DNA from: Acridotheres tristis
Taxonomy: Eukaryota > Chordata > Aves > Passeriformes > Sturnidae
Assembly (NCBI GenBank): GCA_037013685.1
Contig: CM072905.1
Coordinates: 5,653,491 to 5,717,490 of the forward strand
Reading direction: 5' to 3'
Length of the DNA stretch: 64,000 bases
Within the stretch, counting starts at the first letter, position 1. Each line of letters starts with the position of its first letter. Position numbers and translations under genes: made by a program. This document shows, piece by piece, positions 13,501 to 26,727 of the stretch. The notes beneath the pieces were generated by a model, which was given only the letters and a program-made list of their open reading frames with translations, made no database searches and was not told where the DNA came from.

Positions 13501-15592
13501 GAATACTGAAAGTCTGTATTTCTATTCAACATATCTTCTGAGCCTTTTCCCAGAAACAGGATAGCTTTTCATGTTTCAATTCATGGCACATTTGCAGCTA
13601 TCAGGAGAAGGAGGGCTCCATTCACCACAATCTATTATACATACACAAAATAGTCTGTTTATTTTTTTAACAGCTCTAAAAACCTCTGAAGAAACTCATC
13701 ATTTAAAAACAGGTGGGTTCGTGTTCTCCAGATTTATGATTCTGTATCAATGCAAGTCTTACTCTGCTGGGATCAGTGTGAGTGAATGGAGCTTCAGAGA
13801 CCAATCTGCACTGCAATGCTCAGTGCTTTATTTGTATATAAACACACATTTTAGATAGACATTTATATACAAATATAAACAAAATCAGTCCCCAATTTCA
13901 CATCCACATGCTTAGAATTTTAATCAATCCCTTCAGGACAATTGGAGGTTATGAAAAGAGAAGACAAGTTCTGTGCACTCGTTTTCAGAGCTATACTCTT
14001 ATTTAAGAATCCTTTATTTCCTGCCCTTCAATTTGAGTTTAAAGCCCTTCCTGGTTTCATGTGAGAGCAAACTCTTGATCAGAAACCAGCAACTGGTAAA
14101 ATATCACAAAAGCATTTAACCTCCTATGAATTGTCTGTATTAACGTGGACCACATGTCAATACACAGCAGTGTCTAGAGAAAAACAGACAGCATGATAAG
14201 AATTGAAAGAATTTAAGTTTTAAAAGAGAAAAAAAAAACACATCAGAAGCCCAGAAAATCAGATGTATTGGATTGTTGATACCAGCATAAAAGGATAAGG
14301 GTGTGTGGAGGGCAGCAAGAAAGAAATTCTAAGTATCTTCTTAATACCAAGAATTGTCAGCTAAAAGCTTGTAAATACGATTATTTTTTTGCTTTTAAAG
14401 AGAGCCAAGGTTGTGATTTTGAGTTAGGAATCATGGAAAGCTCTGCCCCTAAGGCACACAACTCCACAGAGCAGTGCAGGGAGGCTGAAGGGGCTGATCA
14501 CACAGAAGGAAAGTCCATCCAAGACACTGTACACCTTCTCTATGGACAAAAACATGGGTGTTTTTTTCTTTTTGAGACCTAGGTGCACACTCAGAGCTCT
14601 GTTGGGATGGGTTAGGACAGCACAGTGTGTGTTTCACCATCCACTTTCCTGCCCTGGTAACACAGGGGATGCACAGAGCTCAGCTCTGCCTGTGCAGTCC
14701 CTTCCTGTCACAGTAAAAATCAAGTGCTGCAAGCACAGCATGGATGGATTTTGCATCAGTGCCTGGAAGTTTGAGGCAGAACAACAAAGGATTGGGTTTT
14801 GGGATATAGAGAGAGCTGCATTATCAGTTACCCCTGGCTCAAAGGGCCATCAATTCCTCACCTTTGCCAAAACATGGAACAAAGAGGGAACCTGTGCTCT
14901 CCCCATCACACGGCCCTGCTGACCCTGCCCCAGGAGGGCAAGAGGAAAGCAAAAAATCCACTTTACTGAGGGCTTCCCAACAGCCTTGGCATTAGGTAAT
15001 CTTAATTTCAAATGGTGACATTATTCATCTTCCCAGGAAGTTACCAATCTCTAAAAACCCTTGAAATAAATTTGGGCTTCTATTCCAGACTTCTAATGAA
15101 AGTCCTTTCAGTGAAATGAAACCAACTCATTTCTCAGTCTTATAAAAGCTTGTGAAATGCTCAATTTTTATCATGTGATGATACCTTTTACAAAAGCTTA
15201 GCAAAACAGCAGTAACCACTAAAGAGTCCCTTAAGAGAGGCTCAAATCTATGCCTGGTAGAGAGTTTATGATTATTGCTTCATTCATCAAGACAAATCTA
15301 TTCAGCAAACAAATTACAAACACAGAAGGTTCATCTCTTATGAAGCTTTCCTTTATGGTTAGCCCAGCAGAATGGCAAACATTGCAACTCTTCCAAACTG
15401 TGAAAGAGAAATTCCTCTCACAAGTGAAGTCATGTAGACAATTCCCAGCTGGATATTTTTTGGTTTTCATATTGATATTTGTCAGGGGACATTAGCAGCT
15501 CAGGGGACATTAGCAGCAGAGCAATGATGGAAAAAAGGACCACCACTGCTAATAGTCTCTAAGTGCTTTAAAAAAAATGGTTACAGCTCATG
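10598..15592. other. Intergenic, no gene recognised
   Basis: AT-rich non-coding sequence with short (AT)n runs near 11,115 and 12,800. No exon, RNA gene or clear transposon was recognised. The longest open frames (13,571-13,858; 14,542-14,922) have no recognisable domain and no splice context. Confidence 0.65.
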
Positions 15593-15767
15593 TGCATATA
15601 TATTTATGTATATATATATGAGTGTATGTATATGTATATATGTGTATATATATGTCTGTATATACACACATATATATGTGTATATATATGTATATATATA
15701 TAAATATATATATGTATATATATGTATGTATGTGTGTGTATATATATATATATAAAAATATATATAG
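15593..15767. repeat. Imperfect TA/TATG/TG microsatellite
   Basis: About 175 bp made almost wholly of alternating purine-pyrimidine dinucleotides (TA, TG, CA) with occasional TATG and TATT units. Because the two strands are nearly self-complementary, an apparent 70-residue minus-strand frame of alternating Ile, Tyr, His and Thr (15,604-15,816) falls out of the repeat. That frame is not a gene. Confidence 0.9.
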
Positions 15768-16689
15768 TGGTGGCCAACAGCTGGCCTGAAGGCCTCACAG
15801 TTATAATTAATCCCAATTTTATAGCTGAAAGGTAACTAATTATATAACTACCTTAATTATATAACTGTATGTGGGAAAGTCCTTAGGAAATTTAAACCAA
15901 TAAGGAAAGCATAACTACTCCTTGACTTTGGAGATATACAAAGGCAAACAATCCATGAGTTTCTTTCCAGCACACATCTACCACTAGAGGAAAAACTCAG
16001 TTTGACTGCTCAAACTGGTGGTATTTCAAACCCTTGCTCTACATCTCCCCACCCCTGAGAGAAGCCACACAATGCCATCAAGAGAGAAGTGGCTATTTTC
16101 CACAAAATTATCCAAACTTTCCAAAAAACCCAGTTCTTCTCAGCTGGCAGCACAGAAAGAAAGGCTGCCTACATTTTTCTGACAGTTTTTAAGAAGGAAT
16201 TCACAGTTTAGGGTCCCAAAATAACTTTAATCCCATGCACATTAAAAAAATATCCCAGTGCTATGACAACATAGGAGAGTTAGCAAGAGATCAGCAAATT
16301 TTGTTTGCTGCATTTTCACAAGCAAATACATTGCTATATAAAATTCGATACAGCCTGCTCTCCATTTATAAACCATAAGCAAAGCCACGAAGATTAGATT
16401 ACTTTTTCCCTCCCTTTTATTTAAAGCTGAGATCCCCGTGGTTCCAGGAGCTCAGATTTCAGTGAAAGCAGCGAGCACTGCTAGACTGCCATCCCTGCAA
16501 TCAGCTTAAGTGCCAAGAAACGTGCAGCAATGCAGCCCCAGGCTCCCCTTCCTCTCTTCTCTTCAGCTCATTTCTGTGCCTGCCTGCTGCCTTTTCTAAA
16601 AGTTGAATTATTGCCCCGAGGCCCGAGGTGGCCACCTGCTATCAGTGCAAGAATAGCCATGGTGTGTCCTGGGTAGCCACAAACACAAC
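15768..16689. other. Intergenic, no gene recognised
   Basis: Unique-looking sequence, less AT-rich towards its right end (16,370-16,690). It contains no frame or transposon I recognise. The GC shift may mark a conserved element, but this is only an impression. Confidence 0.5.
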
Positions 16690-16850
16690 CTCACACTCAT
16701 CTCCTCGACAAAAGAGATTCAGCCCCATCTTGCAGGGGACCAGGTAAAGCACCACCAGTTCAAAGGACTTGCTCAAGGTCACAGAACTAAAATTGCCAAG
16801 CCAGAGTCTGAGTCCAGTTCGTGTGTAACCCAGCCCAGTGCTCCTGCCAG
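16690..16850 (+). mobile_element. Fossil MIR-type SINE fragment
   Basis: The stretch runs through the MIR core in order: a 'cccatcttgcaggggacc' segment, then 'ggacttgctcaaggtcacag', then 'gccagagtctgagtcca' and 'cccagtgctcct'. It corresponds to the plus orientation of the ancient tetrapod SINE. It is heavily diverged, as expected for a copy that predates birds. MIR/CORE-SINE fossils are rare but known in bird genomes. Confidence 0.6.
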
Positions 16851-19800
16851 CTGATACCTCTGCTCTGACATCACTGAAGTTCTGTGCTTTCTCTAACTAC
16901 AGTCATTTTGAAATGCAGATAAACAGTTATAAAAAGATCCATACTAAGAAAAGACACGACCTTAAAATCTATTGCTTTTGATCAGAAGCATCCATATAAA
17001 CTTTTCTGCAGTGGGAATCCCACTAGATCCCACCTAATATTGTCACTGGTTGACACTTGCATTCCCATTGGCTGGCAGAGCCCATCAGTTCAGCAACTGA
17101 TGTGTAGGTGTTGGAGATTATTTGATATTTGCTGCTTCAACCTTGTCTCTTTAAATAAAACAGTATTTCTCTTGATACCACTGAGATAGCTCCTCCAGGT
17201 AGTACACAGATAGGTAATGCTATCTAAATACATTCTTCAGTCTTGGCATGAAATTATTTAACTGTATTTTTTTAAAGGAAGAAGAAAAACATAAAATAAA
17301 TTTTAAAAATAAAGCTGATTCCTTAGCCAGAAAAAAAACCCACATGGATTTAATTTACAACTGTAGGCTAAAGATATATTATTTTCATTGAAATTGTAGT
17401 ATATGATGGTACTAGAAGGAATTACTGCAAAAGGCTCAAATCCTAAATCCCTGCTTCAAATAAGGCCATTGGCAACATGAGGAAATCCCATGAAGATGTG
17501 TGACCCTGATGGATACACACACAGTGGAGAAGGTTTGGCCCTGCACCAGCACAGCAGAGCTGACCAGGATTAAACTGCCTACAACAGTGGAATTGTCAAA
17601 TATCATTACTCAGATTTGGAAACAGAATCTGCTGAGGCATCACAATTTTTCACATTTCATAAGAGCTGCACTGAAGTCTTCATTTGCTCTAAGTGAATTC
17701 TGCTCATGTCATCAAGCCTGACTTTCTAGCCCTCTTCCATCTCTTTCTGTACACACGGTGTCATTAATCTCCAAAGCATCATCTACAGTCCACATGTGCA
17801 CTTTAACATCACTATAATTAATTTCACTTAATTTCATCAGCCTGGCATAACTGAAATTTGAACTGCTGGAGGAAAAGCTTGTGATCTAGTAACATTAAGT
17901 TTTTATCACCATTGTTGAAATATTGCATTGAAGATTTAGGATTTTTCTCCCAGAAACCTACAGAAATTCCCTGAATTTACATTACAGCAAAACCTAAGCA
18001 GAAAAAAAAATCCCAACACCCATTTACTTGTATTCATTGTCAGAGGGCAAGTTTGACAGTGGTTGAAAAGCTGCTTTAGTGGTTTTAAGGGGATCAGTTT
18101 CTCACATGGAAGAAGCAATATCTTCTGGAAAAAAAGGTCCATTTTTCTTCAGCTTGCCTCTACACATAAATAAAAACCACTTTACAAAAGTCTGGCCCAT
18201 ACCCCAGAACAAGGGGAGCCACCCACTGCTAGAGGTCATCACCTAGAGTTATAATATTTGGGAAGCAAATCAGATCTTCCCGATATTTAATCCCACAGTA
18301 TTTCAGTGGAGATTTGTACCTTATTTATCTTCTGACTAAAGCTCTACTCTTGGCACTAAGTAATACTTGAAAGCATATTTGTATTTCTGGAGCCGAGGCA
18401 CAGCTGTATCCCAGTGGCTCCAGTGAGCACAATGATATTGGAAGCTGTGCTCAGCTGAGCCCCACATGAGTACAGGATATGTGACGGACAGCAAGAGAAG
18501 AAAGTTGAGCTAACACAGAAAAACAGGTGCAGCATCCAATTCGGGCCAATTTTCCTATTTAAAAAAGCTTTTCAAGGGTCCTCAGGATAACTCTCATTGC
18601 TCTTGCAAACATTAAGTCCTTGTAGGGAAGCAATGAGTTCCAACAGACCTCTCAGACAAAATTTATTGTTTATATTTTAAATTAACAAGCTGCAGAATAG
18701 ATGAAGTCCTTAATTGCACCTGAACAGCAGTTCTGGCAGAATACTGAGAAAACACTTCAAAAATTTTCAGGGTGGGGGAAAATGTGACTGCTGATTTAAA
18801 ATCCCCTTTATGGCTACATTTATTGCCATTCTTATTGTAATGTCTAGGCTTGCTCTACTGCATGAGCCTCAGGCCTCTCTCCCCACCAACTTCAAACAGG
18901 GAATTTATTACCAGAAATGTGTGGCTTTTGCAAAAAAAAAAAAAAATTAGAACAGTGCTAACTGCAAGCAGCCCTAAACACAGAATGCTCCCAGCACAGC
19001 CCATTAAAAGCCAGCCCAATAGAGCTAATAGGCAACTATCCCAGTCACTGAAAACACCTGACATCATGTATGTGCTTTACAAAGCTGCAGATTATCTTCA
19101 AATCATCAATGTCATCACACGTGAAAGAAAAGTCCTGATGTTTTGCTGTTTACAGCAGGTCCCCTCTGTGTGCATCTGCTGGAATCTTTTATTGATGGGA
19201 GGTGGGGTGGATTTCCAGCCCACAGATTAGACAGAGGAATAAATGATGCAGCACGCCAAGGGAAAAGCTTCCTTTCAGGCCAGTGACAGCTGCAGCAGCC
19301 TGGCTTTGGTACCTTGAAGGGTCAGAGATGAAGTGGGGCCCCAGCAGCTGGAGAGGAGTCCCAGGGCACAGGATGATTTTAACCTCTGAGTGTGTAACGA
19401 GTCACTGTGCCTTGATGGCTCAAGACAGACTTGACACTGCCAGGACAGCCAGAGCAGCCTGAACTTGTGCCAGCTCTGCTGGGAAGCACAGAGCACACTC
19501 CATCCAATGTCAGAAAGGAAACAGGATGGAGACGGGCTCTGGGCAGCAATGGCCAAAGATAGAGAGTGCTCTGCATTCAGCTTTCAGTCCAAGCTTTTTG
19601 CTTCCCTACCTTGCTGTCAATTTGGATCCCACAAAATCAAGAGGATTTAATGCAATGTCTTATTCTTGTAATTCTTTTTAATCAAAGAAATGAAATTAAA
19701 ACTAATCCGTTCATACCTGCTATACTCCAACCAAGATAAAGCCATTTCTTTCAAGGCCTTCATGTCTGCTATGCCTTTACTCCTCCAGGACTAAATTTGA

Positions 19801-22800
19801 GACAGCTATAAAACAAAATGGAGATTCTAGCACTGCTTCTTGTAATATTTAGCTTTACAGAGTTCAGAGGGGCTTTTTATTGGGGAAAAAAAATCAACAT
19901 TAAGTGCTGACACTGGGGCTGTTAATGTTTATTATACATTACTAACTTATTGTTAGATTCAACTTTTCCACTAGGCCTAGAGGGGCTTCTTTGCCATCCC
20001 ACCCCCTCATCTGACCTCCTGAGTTCTGATTTCTCCCTCTAATTCTCTTCATTACACCCCTGCCTTGCCACAAAGCCACCTCTGCCTCCCTTCTCCACCC
20101 CATGATCGTCCTGGTCACTCTCCACTTACACCTGGACCAGAACATCCAAATGGTGGGTCAAGGAAAGAAAGCAGCACTAAATTTCTGGCTACAGAGAGGA
20201 AGACCCACATGGGGAATAAAAAGCCAGTGAGACCATCAATTGATTCTTTTTTCCAGCTATTCATTAAAGCATGCCTATATTTAGCCTACTAATACTACAC
20301 AGGCTCCACATATAAGCAGAAAATGCCATTCTTTCTGGTTTCAGTCTGGCATGAGCTTAAGCTTGTGCAAACTGCATCACCCCAGAAATAACAATGCCAT
20401 GACAACAGCTAAAGGAAAGGATCTAGAAAGCTTCATGTGGTGTTAGATCATAGCACAAACTCAAGCCAACAGAAATACCAGAAGAAGTTGAACTGCCTCC
20501 TGATGCTGTTTATTTGGATAATTTGTATAATTAATTGTTGTCCCAGCCTCAAAAGGTGATGATGATGTTTGCAATCATGGTGCTTGAGAGCAGAGACCCC
20601 TGACTCCCTGCTTTGATTCTGGAGGAAAGTGCAGTTGTGTAAAACATGCCTAGTCCAGTTAATTGCAGCATCTTGCTCATGTCCTCACTATCCCACAGCC
20701 CCCATCCAACAACAAACCAACACCCTACCGGGTGCTTTGAGGTTTGGTGGTAACACGGGTAACTCAGGCTATTCCCAAGTTTAAAAAGTCACCCAATAAC
20801 TCTCTCTTGTCAGTGTATTAGATGGTTGTGCTACCAGACACTCAGAGTTATATCAGGACCCCAGAGAGCCCTGTACCTGGACATCAGTCTAGAAACAAAT
20901 TTACTTTCTCACAACATTATCTTCTCCTCCCTTCCCCCAGTATAGGGGAAAGCACAGCCTCTTGTTCCTGTATTCCTTTGTGCTTTCCCAAACTTCTTTT
21001 GCAACCATTTCTTCTGGCAGGTGGCCCAGGGCCAGTATCAGATACACCATTCACCCCTGGAGAAGACATTTAGGAAAGACTGAATCCCATGTCTAGAGGG
21101 GCAACAACCCTGTGGGTGTGACCAGAGCGTGGCAAAGAGATGGGCAAAGCACAGGCACAAGAGGCATTGCACACACCTGAAGTCTGATGCTGCAGGCAGG
21201 ATTCCCAGCCGAGCTCTCCCAAAAGGATCCCAGCCCAGATCAGCACGCTCTGCTCCAGGGAATACCATCCTCTGCAACCCAAGCTGCACCTCCCCTGGAT
21301 GCTGCAGCCACACCAAGTGGTGCCTGACTTCTGCAGATTCAGGTGGAGAGAGAGAGGTGCTTTAATGGAGTGATCACACAGTGAGGGCTCTCTGCTCCAA
21401 TCCCTGCAGAAGAGGCTCACACTAACTGTTGTTTCTGAAATAGTTCCATCAAAATCAGCACACGGTGTTGCAGCCAACTCTGATAACACTTCCATATCCA
21501 CTCACACTGCAAGAAAAATGGGGAGAAAGGAGAGGAGCTATTTTACAGAATGTGAAAATGGAGCCTGTAGCAGTGACGTACTGCGGAACTTGTTATTTGC
21601 TCTGTAGAAATATTTCATGTCATGCCTGTGACCCGTGAAAATAGTTTAACAGGGAACATTCCAAACCAATTTTTACAGTTATTTTTTTGCCCTCAGGACT
21701 GAAATATAAAAGTAACCAGACAATTTCTGCAGCTTCTGGTAAAAGAGATGAAATAAAAAGGCCGCTATTAAACAGTTTTATAGTAACTATAGTATGGTGG
21801 AATCATCATACATATATTAATATAATACTGCTTCCTTCCACTTGCCACAGCCCTAAAGTGATAAAGATAAACCAGAAAAAGTTATCCCAGCAATTGCCTG
21901 GAGCAGTGAACAGTGTACTTACATCCTGCACTGGGCATTTGTGGGGTTTAAGGCAGAAACACCATTTAAACAAGCACATGTAATTTCACCTGCACATGGC
22001 ACAGCACCTTTCTCTACCTGCTGGACCATTTATATTTTATGGGGCTCTTTGCAGCCCAGTGCTAATTTAGAAGCTGTGTCTTGCAGAGAGGGCGGATATT
22101 TGCTCTGTGATTGCCATCTTGTGGCCACAGAAACCTGTCCTGCTCCGTGTTTGCAGCTCCCAAACAAACCCGGCTTGGAAGAAGCACCCTCTTGGCTATT
22201 CTTTGAGCTGTAAGGGATAATTCAAAGCTCTGGCTGACAAAAAGACAACTTGTGGTGTCCTTATAAACAGCTCAGCCAAACTCCCAGCGCTGTGCACTGA
22301 ATCTGGGAAAGGAGGGAGGTGAGCAGCTCCCAGGTGCTCCATGGCTTCAGCAGGAGCAGCAGCTGACTCTTCTTTCCCAAGAGCATGCAAATTGTCTCTG
22401 GTTGTTGTCATTAATGATATCGTTCAATCATCATTTGGTGACTAATGAAATACAGCTGAGGTCACACAGCAAGTCACAACAATAAAAGAATTCAGCAATT
22501 CTGGCAATAACACCTTTTATCCTTACTTCCACCCACCTGGAAAAGTGCACACATGTTAGTTTAAGTGGAATTTATCATCTCTTTATTCAACAAATGCCAA
22601 ATACTATTTCTGATTAGTATCTTTAAAAAATACATCTCTTCAAATATATACATTACAGAATGTATTGGCTAGAATTCACACACTGCTACGCAGCATAAGC
22701 ACAAAAAAAAAATTATTCAAATTACCACCCACAGAGTGTCTTGCCATGAATTTAGGGTAGTTCATATAGTGAGACACCACAAATCTGAAGGCAAATGAGA

Positions 22801-23269
22801 GTTTTCTGCTATGGTTATAAAGTTTATCATGCAAAACATCATTTTATCCATGCCACCAACTGAGTATTTTGATCCTTGCTCTCAGACTCATTGTGTAGTT
22901 TAGCACATCTCCAGCATGAAATATGAATACATTGTAATTCCAACAAGCACAAAACCCAGAGACAGGAGCTTGGAAAGATTCCCAGCAAGGACTGTGAGGG
23001 AGAGAAATTGCCCAAACTCTTTAATGCTCATTAAAGGGACAAATGTAATTCAGTCTTAAATTTCCCGAACAGGTTTCAACAGAAAGGGAGCCTTGAGGCT
23101 TCCTAAACATGAGTTGAAACATCAAACAAACAAATAAAAAAGCCCACACAAACCCAAGAGCAGCTTCTCCCTTACAAATCGTCCTCTAAATTGGGCACCG
23201 TTCTAGATTTGAAGTTTGACGATCCTTTGTGGGAAGAGATGGGATGGAGTTGGGATGTGGGGTGCACCT
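16851..23269. other. Intergenic, no gene recognised
   Basis: No exon or transposon was recognised. A CTCF-like core (CCATCTTGTGGCC) is visible at 22,114-22,126. Open frames at 19,275-19,556, 21,070-21,501 and 23,191-23,550 overlap on opposite strands and lack any recognisable domain, so I treat them as chance. A poly-A run lies near 18,930. Confidence 0.6.
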
Positions 23270-23365
23270 GGAGGGGCACAAAGGGACACAAAGGGGCACA
23301 TGGGGGCACAGAGGGGTACAAAGGGGCACAAAGGGGACATAAAGGGGCACAGAGGAGCACATGGC
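23270..23365 (+). repeat. GGGGCACAAA minisatellite
   Basis: About nine imperfect copies of a 10-bp unit close to GGGGCACAAA, with variants such as GGGGCACATG, GGGGTACAAA and GGGGCACAGA. The regular GGG/GGGG runs every 10 bp on the plus strand give it G-quadruplex potential. The translated repeats in several frames are artefacts. Confidence 0.9.
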
Positions 23366-23399
23366 AGCTCACAGAGAGGTTTGTCTCCACCAGACCCTG

Positions 23400-23645
23400 G
23401 CTGTGTCACAGGACAGACCCCTACAGGAGAGCAGCTGCTGGAAGCAGACAGATGGGTGATCATCCCATGAAAGGACATTTTAGAGCACGTGTTGCTGACA
23501 TGCCAACATGGACTAGGTCACACAGTGAGAATTTCCATGCAGGGAGATAGTGTGCTTTGGAAAAGTGTATAAAAACTGCTCCTTGTTCTGAATAAACTCT
23601 TCAGATGCCCTGCCAGGCTGAGTCCGTGTCATGGCTGCTCACAAT
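23400..23645 (+). mobile_element. Probable solo LTR (R/U5 end clearest)
   Basis: A TATA-type GTATAAAAACT at about 23,567 is followed within about 25 bp by GAATAAACTC, a polyadenylation signal. A U5-like tail reading ATGCCCTGCCAGGCTGAG comes next. This TATA-AATAAA-short-U5 arrangement is typical of retroviral LTRs. The 5' edge is uncertain (a TGTGTC near 23,402 is a candidate) and I saw no target-site duplication. The minisatellite immediately upstream may have grown at its edge. Confidence 0.5.
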
Positions 23646-24405
23646 CCCTTTACTGTGTTCTGGGATTTTCTGAAAGCATCCACCTGACCCACCCACAAGA
23701 GATTTTTATTTTAAGAATTCCTGTTTATACAGAAAAAATAGGTTTTTTAAAATCATCCTAAGGCCTCATTATATAAACAGGCCCAAATGCAGATAACAGA
23801 TACCTGTTATCTTTCCTATTTGGCTCTCCTGAGTTCTGTTCTACCCCAGTTCTTGTGTCCTCCAGAACTTCCAGCTATGCCAGTTCTTGCAATAGAGCAC
23901 CCACACATCTTACCCCTTCTGTGTCCACAGCATAATACCACAAGATATTTTTCCCTATTTAATCCCCATTCTGAGATATTCCAGTCAGGCTCTTTCAGCC
24001 TCTCCTTTTCAAAAGAACTGACTGGAGAAATAGAAATATCTGCTAATGGTACCAAACCATTTCAGCCAGGGAATGGCATTTGCAGTCTCCCAGCACAGAT
24101 CAGTATGTAAGTGCTTTCAGAACAAAACCAGCTTAATTATTCTACCCAAGGCTCACACACAAAGAACAGACCCATTGGTTTAATTATTTGGGGGGGGAGA
24201 CACACCAGTTCTTTATTTAAAAAAGAAAAAAAACCAACAACTGCACTATATCAGGTAGACTTTTCTTTTGAGATCAGCACTAACCTATCAAGCACTAAGC
24301 AGGAGGGTATTAGTGTTTGACACTGTCCTTTACCTGCTCCACAGACAGGAGGGAGGAAAGTCTACAGCTAAACCTGTTGCAAATTGGAAATAGAAAGAAT
24401 CACAC

Positions 24406-24438
<33 letters not shown>

Positions 24439-26568
24439 AACACCACTTTCCTCCTCCCTTCAGGACCTGCCTCTCCCATCCCTGAGCCATCCTGGGGACA
24501 CAGACACCTCAGGCTCCCTCCTCCTTTGCTCAGTGCCCCACTGGAGAGCAACAGTCAGTGCCAAGTTCACAGAGAACAAGCAAAATGCTTCAGCCTGACA
24601 GTTTTCCCCATCTTTTTCTCAATGTCTTCTGCAAGCAGTGAGAGCATCTAGCTTGGGCTGCAATCTCAGCTGCTCTGTATTCATCTTCCTTATGACTCTT
24701 GGAGCTTCAATACCCAGCCAAACCCACTCAATTAGTGCATCTCCCTTCTGCAGCACAAATACTCCATAACGCTCAGATCAGACTCAATTTGCTTGCAGAG
24801 GAAAAAAAAAAAAAAGGCAGTAGAACACTAGGTGTGGATTTGCCTCATTGTGAAAAAGGAACTTCAACTGTAAGAAAAATAAAGGTTTGCAGTACATTAG
24901 ATAAAAGTGAAGCAAAGCCATACTAAGAGAGGCAGTTAGTAACAGATGTAATCAAAAAAGCCACTCCCAATTCCACTCCAGATCTGCCTGCAGCTGTGTC
25001 TCAAAAATCCAGAGGAAAAGCAGCAAAGGGCAGAGGGGAGCCCTGAGCCATGGCAAACCCCAGCTCCCTGCACACACAGCCCCAGCGCTGCATAACAGCC
25101 AGGAGCCACATCTGTGCTTCAGAAATTCCCTGAAAAACAACAAGTGGGGGGCTGTTTTATCCCTTAAAGCTTTATTTCAACTGACCTAAAGCAAACAACT
25201 TCTTCCAGTAGCCAGCACTCAGATCCACTGGCCCAAATTTCAGAGGGGGCCATAAATTGCCTCCATGCACACACAGCCTTGCAGAGCAGGGTTGTGCTCT
25301 GCACAGCTCTGTGTCTTCCCTCCAGATTGGAGCCTTATCCCTCAAGCTGCTCTAGTTCTTCAGAAAAACAACCCTTTCAGCGCCCTGAGAGGATGAGCAG
25401 CTCCCTGCCCCAATATCAGCAGTCCCTAGAATCAGGCTGCTCCCTCTCCCTGCCAGCACAACCAGGAGAAGCCAAAGAAAATCTTCCCCTCCACTGCTCA
25501 GTGCCCCCCTCCCCTAAGAGAAAGCAAACACACAAACCACAGAGCAAATAAAGCTGATATCTTCCATCAACGCCCTATTCAGAAAGGTTCCCTCAAGTTC
25601 AAGTAAACCAAGAGCTCTGGGTTGAAAGTTGTAATTAAAATCAAGCCTTGGAGGCTGTGGGTGGCTGGAACTGGAGCACACACCCTCAAACCTCACCCTC
25701 GCTTTCTCCCCAGGGAATGGTGATCTTGGAATTACATCTCAGTCTTTTGGCAGTCAGACATCAAGGGGGCAATGGCACAGAGACACCCCACTTCAGTCAA
25801 CCCCGAGCCCCAGCAATGCCACAGACAGAGTGATGGACACATTAATAATTCCAACAATGTGCATTGCCTAAAAAGATAACACAAAGGGCTCCCTCTGGGG
25901 CAGCTACACAAATCATAAACTGGCTTTCTCAAGGAAATTCAAAATGCAACAATAAAGCTTCAATCAAAGAAAGATAAGCACTAAAGTGGGATTAACAATG
26001 TCCAGCACTTTGATATGTGATATGATCCAAAACTAACATGAGCAGCAGGAACAGCAAAAGAAATCCTGAACACACTGATGTAGTTTTTCCTAAAATTTCA
26101 GGAGGTCCAGAAACAGAAGAAGAGACTTCTCCTCTAGATGCCCAACTCCCAGTCTGACCTTTGAGACATTAGAAAAAGGGTTAGTTCCATTTTGTGTGTG
26201 ATTTCCGTGGAAGTTTCATTCCCCTCTTGTAGGAGCCAAGCCAGCAGCACAATTCCAGTGTTTATTGGAATGCAGGGCATAGACTGTCCAGGGCCACCTT
26301 GCAGGGCTCCCCATTGAGGTGGTTATTTAAGGACTGCTGCTTGCAGGAACACATTTCCACCCACCCCAGCTGCAGAGGGAACCAGAGCAAGGCTGCACAT
26401 GGGCAAATCTGTGACCTGGTCATGTATGTTTAATTCCAATAAACACGCTGAACCTTCTCTGATAAAAATTTACAAAATATTTCACAAAAGATGCAATTCA
26501 TCTGTGCTGTAGGTGACTTCAGTGAGGTCTTTGAAGCCAGATTTAGCAGCTGGCCACAGTGAGCAGTG
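23646..26568. other. Intergenic; one AT/CA microsatellite
   Basis: An (AT)n-(AC)n microsatellite sits at about 24,401-24,440. Otherwise I see no gene, RNA or transposon. Open frames such as 25,279-25,551 and 24,317-24,598 have no recognisable domain. Confidence 0.6.
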
Positions 26569-26727
26569 AGAGAGGAGAGGAGAGGAGAGGAGAGGAGAGG
26601 AGAGGAGAGGAGAGGAGAGGAGAGGAGAGGAGAGGAGAGGAGAGGAGAGGAGAGGAGAGGAGAGGAGAGGAGAGGAGAGGAGAGGAGAGGAGAGGAGAGG
26701 AGAGGAGAGGAGAGGAGAGGAGAGGAC
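26569..26727 (+). repeat. Perfect GGAGA pentanucleotide microsatellite
   Basis: About 31 consecutive copies of GGAGA run without interruption and form a pure polypurine strand nearly 160 bp long. Its purity implies recent expansion and high mutability. Long Ser-Pro-Leu-Leu or Glu-Arg-Gly repeats in five overlapping open frames (26,430-26,813 and others) are by-products of the repeat. Confidence 0.97.

Noticed and set aside
15604..15816. Minus-strand frame rich in Ile, Tyr, His and Thr
   Set aside because: It is produced by the TA/TG microsatellite.
21070..21501. 143-residue minus-strand open frame
   Set aside because: Overlaps comparable frames on both strands, and no family resemblance was seen.
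23270..23365. CRISPR-like array
   Set aside because: Units are head-to-tail 10-mers without spacers, in a vertebrate genome; it is a minisatellite.
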